From Aciduricibacillus chroicocephali (GTDB taxonomy: Bacteria > Bacillota > Bacilli > Bacillales > Amphibacillaceae): 64,000 bases of DNA. This document shows positions 16,580-24,402 of the stretch, one piece after another. The notes under the pieces were generated by a model. It saw nothing but the letters and a program-made list of their open reading frames with translations. It was not told where the DNA came from and made no database searches. The position numbers and the translations under genes were made by a program. How positions within the stretch are numbered: position 1 is the first letter of the stretch; each line of letters starts with the position of its first letter. The stretch is taken from assembly GCF_030762805.1 (NCBI RefSeq), contig NZ_CP129113.1, forward strand, positions 2,060,001 to 2,124,000, given 5' to 3'.

Positions 16580-17062
16580 TTATTGGGCTGAATCTGGCTT
16601 TTCAATTTCAATTTTGCTTATTTCAGTTATTTCTTTTGATTTTTCTTTTGATTTGGATACACCTAGAGCTGTCACTGTAACTTGCCAAGTGTTCCTATCT
16701 ATAATAGTAGATTTAATTTGATAAAAATGAGTTTCATCTAAACTGATTAGCGGGCTTTGAATGTTTTCTATATTCGCATAAAATTCATTTCTCATTTGCT
16801 CTTGTGTTTTCTTATCTTTTCGAGTGATATTTGCTTCCAGGTCTTGTTCATACAGTCTAAAAGCATCACTGACTTTTTCTCCCGCACGATCCAGCCCCAT
16901 CCTCGCAAGATTCCTAGCATCAATTGCCTGATCCGTCAGTTGAATCTGCTTTTGTGTATTAGTCATCTGAGCTGCAAGGACCGTAGCAAAAATCATTAGA
17001 AGCATAATGATACCAAGTACAACAACGAGTGCTGCTCCATGTTCATTTTTTAATCGCTTCAT
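16580..17062 (-). CDS. PilX-like minor pilin
   Basis: A 160-aa protein with leader MKRLKNEHG followed by AALVVVLGIIMLLMIFATVLAAQM, a PilX N-terminal hydrophobic helix without the canonical Glu5, as is common in PilX/GspK-type proteins. The remainder is a short helical and strand region with no Cys. Its start overlaps the upstream prepilin gene by 1 nt and it is followed 20 nt later by the second prepilin peptidase. Probably a minor component of the pilus fibre or of its initiation complex. Confidence 0.65.
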   Translation of the reverse strand: MKRLKNEHGAALVVVLGIIMLLMIFATVLAAQMTNTQKQIQLTDQAIDARNLARMGLDRAGEKVSDAFRLYEQDLEANITRKDKKTQEQMRNEFYANIENIQSPLISLDETHFYQIKSTIIDRNTWQVTVTALGVSKSKEKSKEITEISKIEIEKPDSAQ

Positions 17063-17526
17063 TAATCATTCCCTCCATTGTAGAAAGCAAATGATTCCAT
17101 GATGAAACCGGTCTCCGCATTTTTTATTGCAAAATGGACACGCATTAATTTTTCACCAACTTCTTCATTGTCCAAGCATGCGTTCATACTTATCTCATAC
17201 TCCACTCCATTTATGGTTTCTTTTTTAGAATATGAGTCAGCTTCATTATCTGAAGTTGACAGTATGACTGGTGAATAACCAACCGAACAATTTGGTTTTT
17301 CCTTATATAATTCAGCCAGTCCGGAGTACTTTCCTTTATATATTCCGTGTGCAACCTTTGCCGATAAGTTGCTTGATACGAGTTCCTTCTCAGAAGCTTT
17401 TGACCAAGTGATCATTTGTGGAAAAATTGAGAGAAAAACCGAAATAACGACCGCAAGCAGGACAATAGATGCTATAATTTCTATAAGTGTAAAGCCGTTT
17501 TCAGGACTATTAACCTTATATCGCAT
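17062..17526 (-). CDS. Prepilin-type minor pilin
   Basis: The prepilin motif is NGFTLIEIIASIVLLAVVIS, with Gly at -1 and Glu at +5. I place the start at ATG 17526 (154 aa), giving the leader MRYKVNSPENG and a GGGGG ribosome site 11 nt upstream. A 44-residue N-terminal extension (to 17658) would put the motif too deep and would run into the divergent plus-strand prepilin gene. Two Cys (PNCSVG and NACLDN) may pair. It heads the minus-strand trio with the PilX-like gene and the second peptidase and is divergent from two plus-strand prepilins about 100 nt away. Confidence 0.7.
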   Translation of the reverse strand: MRYKVNSPENGFTLIEIIASIVLLAVVISVFLSIFPQMITWSKASEKELVSSNLSAKVAHGIYKGKYSGLAELYKEKPNCSVGYSPVILSTSDNEADSYSKKETINGVEYEISMNACLDNEEVGEKLMRVHFAIKNAETGFIMESFAFYNGGND

Positions 17527-17630
17527 CAGTAATTCGGCCCCCTTCATCCAGATATTAACTTCATTATAACAGCTTGCAAGGTGCTTTTGGCATTTATATG
17601 TGGAGTAAAAGAAAGGATGCAAAATACCCA

Positions 17631-18884
17631 ATGCTGAATGATGAAAAAGGTCTCTCACTTGTTGAAATCCTAGCAGGAATTGTCCTGCTTGGTATTATCA
17701 CAACCCTCACCACGATAATCCTCACAAACTCATTTGATAGGAAAGAAACAGCTGGTAAGCAGATTAGTCTAACGCAAGAAACAAATGAAATGATAAGCAG
17801 TTTAAGAAACGAATATTTTAGAGAAGAAAATATTAATAATTACAAAAATAATCAAAAAGTCTGTTTTAATAAGGGAAACTTGGATATTGATTTAGAAAAA
17901 ACAAATAAATCCATTCTTGAAGGACCCTATCCAAATGGGGAATTTGAGCAGTTGGAGGATAACATCTGCCTAACTAACTTCGATTACTCAGAACCTGTTG
18001 AATTTACTCTTTATACTTACAATGATAAAAAAGAACTTCATGTCAGCTCGCTCCTTCCTCGGCGTATTCAAATAGGAAGCGAATCCAATACATTGGCTGG
18101 CTGTGCCATTAAACTAAATAAACCTACAGTATATGATACGCTTCCTTGCACAGCAAAAGGAGATACTATATGGACTGGTAAAAGGACATCCTGTAAAGAG
18201 ACCGTCATACAAGGCAACCTATTATCAAAAGGAGCCCTAGATGAAAGTTCCTTAGATGATAAAACTTTGTACGTCAGTAAAAATGCTTGTTTTGCCAATT
18301 CAATACAACCTAGAAATGCAAAGATAGAAATAAAAAGAAATGCTGAATTCACTAACCAAGTTGAATTCGAAATAGGCAGTACATTAACTGTTCGTCACAA
18401 TGCAAAATTCAGTAATCAGCAAACACAATTTTATGACGATTCTACTTTCAAGATCTATGGAGATGTGATATTCGAAAAGGGTCTGCAAACACAAGCTAGC
18501 GTTTTAAAGAATCTATATATAAAAGGAGATGCAACATTCAGCGGGCCATTCCAATTAAAGAATTTTACACAATTGCAAATAGATGGCTTTGTAACCTTTA
18601 ATGAAATTGTCGAATTGCAAAACCAGTCTGCTTTAAATATAAAGAAACACACGCTTTTTAATAAGGAAACTGATATAAATAAATCTTCTGTTCTTATAGA
18701 CTCAAGTTTAGATTCTCTTAGCGGAAAATTTCATCTAAGTAACGGTTCAATACTAAAAGCAAATGGGGACGCTAGGCTTAAGACTAGTTCTCTACAAATA
18801 AGTGATGATTCAATATTTTGTGCTAGAAGTATAGATACAGGAAAATACCAAGGTAAAGTAAACATATCCAATAAATGTAACTAG
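17631..18884 (+). CDS. Prepilin with repetitive beta-solenoid-like body (copy 1)
   Basis: About 417 aa. The prepilin motif KGLSLVEILAGIVLLGIITTL is followed by a pilin-like helix and a ~200-residue region with Cys residues (CFNKG, NICLTN, AGCAIK, LPCTAK). A repetitive body of short strands follows, such as NAEFTNQVEFEIGSTLTV and NAKFSNQQTQFYDDSTFKI, about 20 residues per unit. That pattern fits a bactofilin-like beta-solenoid. I favour ATG 17631, giving a leader like that of the downstream paralogue (MTNNEKG versus MLNDEKG); in-frame starts at 17574 and 17598 are possible. It is more AT-rich than the paralogue. It probably forms a large minor pilin displayed on the fibre. Confidence 0.65.
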   Translation: MLNDEKGLSLVEILAGIVLLGIITTLTTIILTNSFDRKETAGKQISLTQETNEMISSLRNEYFREENINNYKNNQKVCFNKGNLDIDLEKTNKSILEGPYPNGEFEQLEDNICLTNFDYSEPVEFTLYTYNDKKELHVSSLLPRRIQIGSESNTLAGCAIKLNKPTVYDTLPCTAKGDTIWTGKRTSCKETVIQGNLLSKGALDESSLDDKTLYVSKNACFANSIQPRNAKIEIKRNAEFTNQVEFEIGSTLTVRHNAKFSNQQTQFYDDSTFKIYGDVIFEKGLQTQASVLKNLYIKGDATFSGPFQLKNFTQLQIDGFVTFNEIVELQNQSALNIKKHTLFNKETDINKSSVLIDSSLDSLSGKFHLSNGSILKANGDARLKTSSLQISDDSIFCARSIDTGKYQGKVNISNKCN

Positions 18885-18904
18885 ATATAAGGAGAATTCA
18901 CACC

Positions 18905-20302
18905 ATGACCAACAACGAAAAGGGTCTCTCACTCGTCGAAGTCCTTGCTGGCTTGGTTCTGCTTAGCATCATTTCAACTTTGACGACAATGATCTTAATT
19001 AATGTTTTTAAAAGTAATGATACAGCTGCGGAAGAAATCAGCATCAAACAGAATGCGAATGTGATGATGAGTGAATTCCAGCGACAATATTATGAAACGG
19101 CAGATACTACGCTCTGTTTCAACCCGCCTGCCGGACTTTCAATCGATAAGAAAACAACTGTTGATAATGGCGGGGCTCCGATTGAGATGGATGAGAATTA
19201 TTGTGTTCACGATGTTGTGCGTAAAGAACCACTTAATGTTGATTTATATGTAAAAGGTAATAACAGTAATAAACAGCTGGCACTTAAAACAACGCTTGTG
19301 AAAGGTGGCCAGCAAAAGCTAACGAATACCGATACTGTACCTGATGCACCTTGTCCAACCAAACGTCCAATTGACTATATCGACCTTACGAAGCAAAAGG
19401 ATTCTTCCCTTCCTTGTAATGCGACTGGAAATTACATATGGAATGGCAAATCATCTTGTCAAAAACCACCTAAGATTGATGGCAACCTATATATCACAGA
19501 CGAGTTTGAAAAAGATAACTATAATCTGAATGTAACGGGGACGGTTACTTTTCAAAATGAAGTCGATCTAGATAAACACAGCACTCTGACAATTGGCAAA
19601 AATGCTTGTTTCAATGATGAAACACAATTTGATGACAGTACAATCACTGTCGGGGGCTCTAGCATTTTTGCTAATGAGTTTGACATGGACAACAGCAATA
19701 TGAACATCGTTGGCAATGCACAATTCTACCGGGAATTTGACGTTGATGACAGCGAGGTAACGATTGGGGGCAATGCGGAATATTTCAATGAATTCGATGT
19801 GGAGGACGGTAATATCCGTATTAGCGGGACGGCTGTTTTTCATAAAGAGTTTGATTTCGAAGGCGAAGATCAAGATGGTGATAATGATCAATCGAAATAT
19901 CTCGTCAGTATTGGCAATGGTGCAACGTTTAAAGATGAGTTTGATTTTGATGATGGCACTTTGAAAATTATAGGCTCTGCTGAGTTTTCTAGTAAAGCAG
20001 ATTTTGATGAAACATTCGTCAACATTGGTGGACTTTCCAGTTTCTTGGGCGAGGCTGATTTTGAGAAGAGTACTGCAGCACTCGGCTCAGCTTTCTTTAA
20101 TAGTAAAGTAGAGATTGGTAAAACATCCATGACAGTTGCAAAAGACCTCACTTCCAAGTCTGTTGAATTTAAAATAAAAGACAAATCCTCACTTCATGTT
20201 TTAGGTACCTCAACTTTCAGTAAGAGACCTGAATTAAGTGACGATAGTACAATCTGCCTAAAGAGTGACCCAGCTTCTAGCAGCCGCTCCTGTCCTAATT
20301 AG
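18905..20302 (+). CDS. Prepilin with repetitive beta-solenoid-like body (copy 2)
   Basis: This 465-aa paralogue of the preceding gene follows after 20 nt with a clear AAGGAG site. It has leader MTNNEKG, prepilin motif LSLVEVLAGLVLLSIISTL and conserved positions CFNPP, NYCVHD, DAPCPT and LPCNAT. Residues ~220-440 are at least eight units of about 20 residues of the type NEFDMDNSNMNIVGNAQFY and REFDVDDSEVTIGGNAEYF, acidic and Asn/Gly-rich, as expected of a calcium-loving or highly soluble beta-solenoid. A final Cys pair (TICLKS, RSCPN) closes the C-terminus. Likely a large minor or tip pilin. The acidic repeats suggest adhesion or ion binding, which is inference. Confidence 0.7.
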   Translation: MTNNEKGLSLVEVLAGLVLLSIISTLTTMILINVFKSNDTAAEEISIKQNANVMMSEFQRQYYETADTTLCFNPPAGLSIDKKTTVDNGGAPIEMDENYCVHDVVRKEPLNVDLYVKGNNSNKQLALKTTLVKGGQQKLTNTDTVPDAPCPTKRPIDYIDLTKQKDSSLPCNATGNYIWNGKSSCQKPPKIDGNLYITDEFEKDNYNLNVTGTVTFQNEVDLDKHSTLTIGKNACFNDETQFDDSTITVGGSSIFANEFDMDNSNMNIVGNAQFYREFDVDDSEVTIGGNAEYFNEFDVEDGNIRISGTAVFHKEFDFEGEDQDGDNDQSKYLVSIGNGATFKDEFDFDDGTLKIIGSAEFSSKADFDETFVNIGGLSSFLGEADFEKSTAALGSAFFNSKVEIGKTSMTVAKDLTSKSVEFKIKDKSSLHVLGTSTFSKRPELSDDSTICLKSDPASSSRSCPN

Positions 20303-20307
20303 AAAAG

Positions 20308-20340
20308 GAACCCTCGCCATGTTGGCAGGGTTCTTTTTTT
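20308..20340 (+). terminator. Terminator of the plus-strand prepilin pair
   Basis: The stem GAACCCTCGCC (20308-20318) pairs with GGCAGGGTTC (20324-20333) and is followed by seven T. It is close after the copy 2 stop. Confidence 0.9.
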
Positions 20341-20418
20341 CGGTTACAGGAACTAATTAAAATTGTTTCGCCCGCCTTCTGCTTTTCATGAGACTATCAT
20401 CTCCTTCCCCCGCCCCAC

Positions 20419-20450
20419 AAAAAATCCCCTGCCCTCTTCGGACAGGAGAT
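20419..20450 (-). terminator. Terminator of the amino-acid permease gene
   Basis: On the minus strand, ATCTCCTGTCC pairs with GGGCAGGGGAT and is followed by a run of T (the A-run at 20419-20424 on plus). It lies about 17 nt after the permease stop. Confidence 0.85.
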
Positions 20451-20466
20451 TCCCTAACTTTACAAA

Positions 20467-22011
20467 CTATGAAACTGTCTCTCCTCCATTTGCCGCTAAT
20501 GCTTCCGCTTCCCGAATTTCATCAGGGTGCGTACCACCGAGGTCCAGCTTTTTGCCGAGGATGAGATAGCTAAGTTCATCGTGACTGATTGCATTGTATT
20601 CTTTACGTTTAGCCATATAGAATACAATTCCAAGTATAGCCCAGATAATCAAAGCAATGAATGCTTGTTTACCCATGAATGCTGGCGAGCCTGGGATAAG
20701 AAGCAAGAGGATAAATCCAATACTTGCGATTGCTCCGAAACCAGAGATTCCCTTCTTAATCGGTGATGCAACAAGGGATTCCCCAGCTGCTGCGTCTTTT
20801 TCAGACCATGTGAACAATTTATACGCTGTTAGTGATGTATAGAAGTAAGCGATGGATACTCCAATTGATGACATATCCACAATCCACAGAAGTACTTGGC
20901 GTCCAAAGAATGGTGCAATCATCGCAATGGCAACTGTTATGATGACAGCTGTCTTAGGCGTACCATGTTTGGCGCTTGTTTTACCAATAAAACTAGGCAA
21001 TACTTTTGCTCGTGACATTGCGAACAGAAGACGGCTCGCAGATAGGATAAAGCCGTTCAATCCTGTGAAAATACCCATTACGAGTGCGATGGCAAGAATA
21101 GCAACACCGCCGGTCCCGACAACGCTTTTAATTGCATCAGCTGTTGCCCATGTGCTGGAGCTCCCAGAAAGCTTCTGCCAAGGTGCTGTAATACCTGCTG
21201 CAAAAATCATGACACTGTACAACAACGCGGCTACGATTAAAGCAAAAATAATTAATCCGAATGCTTTTTTAGATGAAAAATTGAATTCCTCAGCAGCCTG
21301 CGGAATGTTGTCAAACCCGACAAACGCCCAAGGTGCAATGGCGACAATGGACAAAATTGCAGCCCATGGTGCCTTATCTGGTGTGAACAGAGGTTTTAGA
21401 TTTTCAACATCTGTATTTGGTGAAGCACCGAGCCAGCCTGCAATCGCAGCAACACCTGCAATCATGATGACACAGAAGATGAACTGCATGCTTCCAGAAA
21501 GACCGCCACCTCTTGTATTCAAATAACCGAAGATTGCTAGAAGAACGACAGCGATCAGGATTTCTGGCAAATACACATTCCATCCTGCAAGTTCATACAT
21601 GCGCAAGTTTTCGATAACAGACGGGAACAAGAATTTGATCATAAGTACGAAAGCTGATGCATTCAATGCAACGATACATATATAACCGAATGTCAGGAAC
21701 CATGAGCAGAAGAATGCATGCTTCCGCCCCATTCCAATGAAGGCGTAAGCGAATTCACCGCCTGATACGGGGAATTTATGAATGAGGAATCCATAACTGA
21801 CCGCAATCAGCATCATAAGTACTGCTCCGATTCCAAATCCGACCATAACACCGAGTGGTCCGGCCTCTCCCATCCAAGTCGTCGGCTGTACAAATGCACC
21901 CCAGCCAATGGATGAACCAAGAGCAATGGCCCATACCCAATGAGGCTTTAATGATTTATCGAGTGTTTCCCTATTTGGTTTATTTGGTATTCGAACCTTT
22001 TCCTTCTTCAT
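20467..22011 (-). CDS. APC-family amino-acid permease
   Basis: A 514-aa integral membrane protein with about 12-13 hydrophobic segments. Near the N-terminus, HWVWAIALGSSIGWGAFVQP matches the first helix and G-S-x-I-G-x-G break of amino acid-polyamine-organocation transporters, where the substrate carboxylate binds. Further APC features are FPVSGGEFAYAFIGMGRK and the helix pair around APWAFVGFDNIPQAAEEF. It imports or exchanges an amino acid or amine at the cytoplasmic membrane; the substrate cannot be deduced. GGAG lies 8-9 nt upstream of ATG 22011. It is a monocistronic gene with its own terminator and no pathway neighbours. Confidence 0.85.
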   Translation of the reverse strand: MKKEKVRIPNKPNRETLDKSLKPHWVWAIALGSSIGWGAFVQPTTWMGEAGPLGVMVGFGIGAVLMMLIAVSYGFLIHKFPVSGGEFAYAFIGMGRKHAFFCSWFLTFGYICIVALNASAFVLMIKFLFPSVIENLRMYELAGWNVYLPEILIAVVLLAIFGYLNTRGGGLSGSMQFIFCVIMIAGVAAIAGWLGASPNTDVENLKPLFTPDKAPWAAILSIVAIAPWAFVGFDNIPQAAEEFNFSSKKAFGLIIFALIVAALLYSVMIFAAGITAPWQKLSGSSSTWATADAIKSVVGTGGVAILAIALVMGIFTGLNGFILSASRLLFAMSRAKVLPSFIGKTSAKHGTPKTAVIITVAIAMIAPFFGRQVLLWIVDMSSIGVSIAYFYTSLTAYKLFTWSEKDAAAGESLVASPIKKGISGFGAIASIGFILLLLIPGSPAFMGKQAFIALIIWAILGIVFYMAKRKEYNAISHDELSYLILGKKLDLGGTHPDEIREAEALAANGGETVS

Positions 22012-22120
22012 CTTTTTTCTCCTTCTCTTGGCAAGTAGCCAGGACGTTTCCTCTCTTATAACCGGAGAAAATAATTTCTAAACACGTCGCAGGATGTCAA
22101 TTTGTGGCGGTTCGATATTT

Positions 22121-22146
22121 GTTTCACTTTTGTGCATGCTGGGAAA
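22121..22146 (+). promoter_or_regulatory. Sigma-B-like promoter of the csbD gene
   Basis: GTTTCA (22121-22126), a 14-nt spacer and GGGAAA (22141-22146) match the sigma-B consensus GTTTAA-N12-15-GGGTAT well. The element stands 38 nt before a csbD-family start, a gene known to belong to the general stress regulon in B. subtilis. Confidence 0.65.
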
Positions 22147-22183
22147 AGCATAAGCAGACTAATAAAAAAAGGAGACGATACAA

Positions 22184-22381
22184 ATGGCAGAAGAAAGAAG
22201 AAAAGATGGAATGGATCACAAAATAGAAGGTGCTGCCGACAAGATGAAAGGCGAAGCAAAGGATCAGATCGGCCAGCTTACTGATGACAAATCAAAGCAA
22301 GCAGAAGGCAAATGGGATAAATTGAAAGGCGAAGCGAAAGACTCGCTTGGCAATATGAAAAATAAAATGGATCGGGATTGA
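22184..22381 (+). CDS. csbD: CsbD-family general stress protein
   Basis: A 65-aa, highly charged, hydrophilic helical protein made of two similar halves: KIEGAADKMKGEAKDQIGQL and a second KWDKLKGEAKDSLGNM. This is the CsbD repeat. Family members are abundant after stress; their biochemical role is unknown. AAAGGAG lies 11 nt upstream of the ATG. A sigma-B-like promoter lies just upstream and a terminator follows directly, so it is a monocistronic stress gene. Confidence 0.9.
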   Translation: MAEERRKDGMDHKIEGAADKMKGEAKDQIGQLTDDKSKQAEGKWDKLKGEAKDSLGNMKNKMDRD

Positions 22382-22385
22382 TAGA

Positions 22386-22425
22386 AAAAATGGCGGTCGG
22401 ACTATTTTCCGGTCGCCATTTTTTA
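22386..22425 (+). terminator. Terminator of csbD
   Basis: AAATGGCGGTCGG and CCGGTCGCCATTT form an imperfect stem around ACTATTTT, followed by a T run. Confidence 0.8.
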
Positions 22426-22581
22426 TTCAATTTATTAAGAGGTCTTTCTACCGAACCTTCCCCAACATAGCCACTCTACTATCACCCTGCTTCTCAACTG
22501 CACATTTCCCAATTTAACTATTTCGTGCTTTTCTGTTAATACTGGATTCATGATTAAAGAAAATATAATATACTAGAAAAG

Positions 22582-23619
22582 ATGACGATTAAAGTTGGTG
22601 ATTTTTTGCATAATCATATGATAGAAAAATTGAATTTTGAACTAGAGTACTTGAAGAAATCCAATTCGCGTACCGCAATCGCGATTAGTACGACAGCTAG
22701 TCATGCAGCTCCCTTTCTTCTGTTGCCACGGAGACAAGCCGACGGTGTAGCTCTTAGCAGCTTCATGATCAATAATGAGACTCTGCTTAAGGGGATTCTA
22801 ACGTTTTTTGATGGTGAAGTTGACAGCATTCTCATTGATGTCGAACCAAAACAAAAAATTCGCCTCATGCCGATTGCAGAAAAAACAGTCCGAAAATCTC
22901 ACCTTGTTGCCATGAAGCCGAACGATGTAACACTTGAATCATGCGCTCTTCTCATTCATCACTATCTTGGTGAGAATCTGGAAGAGTTCAGATTTCTTAT
23001 TCTTGGTACTGGCAACCTAGCCGGAAAAACGGCTTTGCGCCTTGCCGAAAATGGAGCAGCGGTATATATTGCAGGCCGTTCTCCTGAAAAAGTAGAAAAA
23101 CTGCTCGGCGGGCTGAATTTGATGCTGCCTGCTCATGCCAATGAGATTCAAGCATGTCGAGAGGAAACAGGAACAATGGATGCCGTCATTTCCTTCATTT
23201 CAGGCATATGGGAAAATGAAGAGCTGCTTGAATCTGTAATTGAATCAGACACATTGCTCATCGACGGCGGAATCGGCAATTTCTCATCACACTTCCTGGA
23301 AAAGATGCTTGCCCAAAATGTGCGGATGACACGGCTTGATACGCGGATTGCCCTGCCACATCAGTTGCTAGGAATGCACGTTTATCCAAAGGACTTTTTC
23401 GAAAAGATTCATGGAACCGAATTTATTGAAGGAATCCCGGTCGCAGCAGGTGGTTTCGTCGGACCATATGGAACGGTTATCGTGGACCGGATTCAGGAAC
23501 CGCAGCAAGTCATCGGCATTGCCGACGGGAAAGGAGGAGTAATTAGAGATGGAGCAATTGAAACACGTGGACAACATGCAGTCGACAAGGTCAAAAAAGC
23601 AATTTCAATTATTTATTAA
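22582..23619 (+). CDS. Unrecognised NAD(P)-binding Rossmann protein
   Basis: This 345-aa soluble protein is not recognised at family level. The C-terminal half contains a dinucleotide-binding fold: FRFLILGTGNLAGKTALRLA (about residues 136-155, GxGxxxG) followed by VYIAGRSPEKVEKL, as in shikimate dehydrogenase or glutamyl-tRNA reductase-like enzymes. The N-terminal ~125 residues look like a substrate domain. A perfect TATAAT (22564-22569) lies only 13 nt before the ATG, so the mRNA would be nearly leaderless from that promoter; ATG 22618 is an alternative start. The gene overlaps the sugar transferase that follows by 71 nt, suggesting a linked role in polysaccharide synthesis. That link is inference only. 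Confidence 0.55.
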   Translation: MTIKVGDFLHNHMIEKLNFELEYLKKSNSRTAIAISTTASHAAPFLLLPRRQADGVALSSFMINNETLLKGILTFFDGEVDSILIDVEPKQKIRLMPIAEKTVRKSHLVAMKPNDVTLESCALLIHHYLGENLEEFRFLILGTGNLAGKTALRLAENGAAVYIAGRSPEKVEKLLGGLNLMLPAHANEIQACREETGTMDAVISFISGIWENEELLESVIESDTLLIDGGIGNFSSHFLEKMLAQNVRMTRLDTRIALPHQLLGMHVYPKDFFEKIHGTEFIEGIPVAAGGFVGPYGTVIVDRIQEPQQVIGIADGKGGVIRDGAIETRGQHAVDKVKKAISIIY

Positions 23620-24226
23620 GCGTTTGTTTGATATCATATTTAGCTTAATCGCCCTTATCCCATCGAGCATCGTCTTTCTGATCGTCGCCATTATGATTAT
23701 TAAAGAAGATGGTCTTCCCGTCTTTTTCAAGCAGAAACGGAGCGGCAAGGATGGAAAGACATTTCTTATGTATAAATTCCGCTCTATGAAAGTTCAAAAA
23801 GCTAGTGAGACTTCTGTTTCAAAGCCAAGTCCCTATAACTGGACAGATGGCGTGCCAGATGATTTCGTTTTCAAATCCGCTACATCTGCCAATCCGAATG
23901 TGACACGGACAGGAGCGTTCATCCGCAAGTACAGCCTCGATGAGCTTCCTCAGTTCATCAATGTACTTAAAGGAGAAATGAGTATAGTTGGGCCAAGACC
24001 GGAAATTATTGAAATAACAAAATGCTACAATGCCGAACAACGACGCCGCCTGCTCGTAAAACCTGGTATTACGGGGCTCGCACAAGCGAATGGGCGCAGC
24101 AACATGGATCATGGCGAGAAAATGAAATGGGATCTCCGTTACGTCAACCATTTCAGCATCTGGCTCGACTTCAAGATACTGCTAAAAACAGTCGGACAAG
24201 TGTTTACTGGAAAAGGTTCCTTTTAG
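23549..24226 (+). CDS. Initiating sugar transferase (undecaprenyl-phosphate phosphosugar transferase, WcaJ/EpsL type)
   Basis: A 225-aa bacterial sugar transferase. The N-terminal membrane segment IIFSLIALIPSSIVFLIVAIM is followed by VFFKQKRSGKDGKTFLMYKFRSM, with the conserved K-F-R-S-M, then TRTGAFIRKYSLDELPQF and MSIVGPRPE with the catalytic Asp-Glu region, and PGITGLAQANGRS near the C-terminus. It loads a sugar-1-phosphate onto the lipid carrier at the inner face of the membrane, the first step of an exopolysaccharide or glycan. A strong AAAGGAGG precedes ATG 23549 although the start lies inside the upstream gene. No further glycan genes adjoin it, which is unusual. Confidence 0.88.
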   Translation: MEQLKHVDNMQSTRSKKQFQLFIKRLFDIIFSLIALIPSSIVFLIVAIMIIKEDGLPVFFKQKRSGKDGKTFLMYKFRSMKVQKASETSVSKPSPYNWTDGVPDDFVFKSATSANPNVTRTGAFIRKYSLDELPQFINVLKGEMSIVGPRPEIIEITKCYNAEQRRRLLVKPGITGLAQANGRSNMDHGEKMKWDLRYVNHFSIWLDFKILLKTVGQVFTGKGSF

Positions 24227-24268
24227 AACTGTCCAAAGCCTGTCGTGTACGAATTGAGCATAAACATT

Positions 24269-24301
24269 GAGCTGGAGTTCAAATGAACCAGCTCTTTTTT
24301 T
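24269..24301 (+). terminator. Terminator of the sugar transferase gene
   Basis: GAGCTGG (24269-24275) pairs with CCAGCTC, with an extra GTTC/GAA step inside the loop, followed by seven or more T. Confidence 0.85.
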
Positions 24302-24352
24302 GGCTTTTGTTGCAGCTCGCATATACGCTCTCCCGCTCATGTACCACAAAAT

Positions 24353-24393
24353 AAACCCAGGCCCCCTGTCATTCGACGGGAGGCCTGGGTTTT
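24353..24393 (-). terminator. Terminator of the response regulator gene
   Basis: AAACCCAGGCC (24353-24363) and GGCCTGGGTTT (24382-24392) form an 11-bp stem. It is read on the minus strand 10 nt after the regulator's stop and could also act on plus-strand transcripts. Confidence 0.8.
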
Positions 24394-24402
24394 CTCTATA
24401 TA

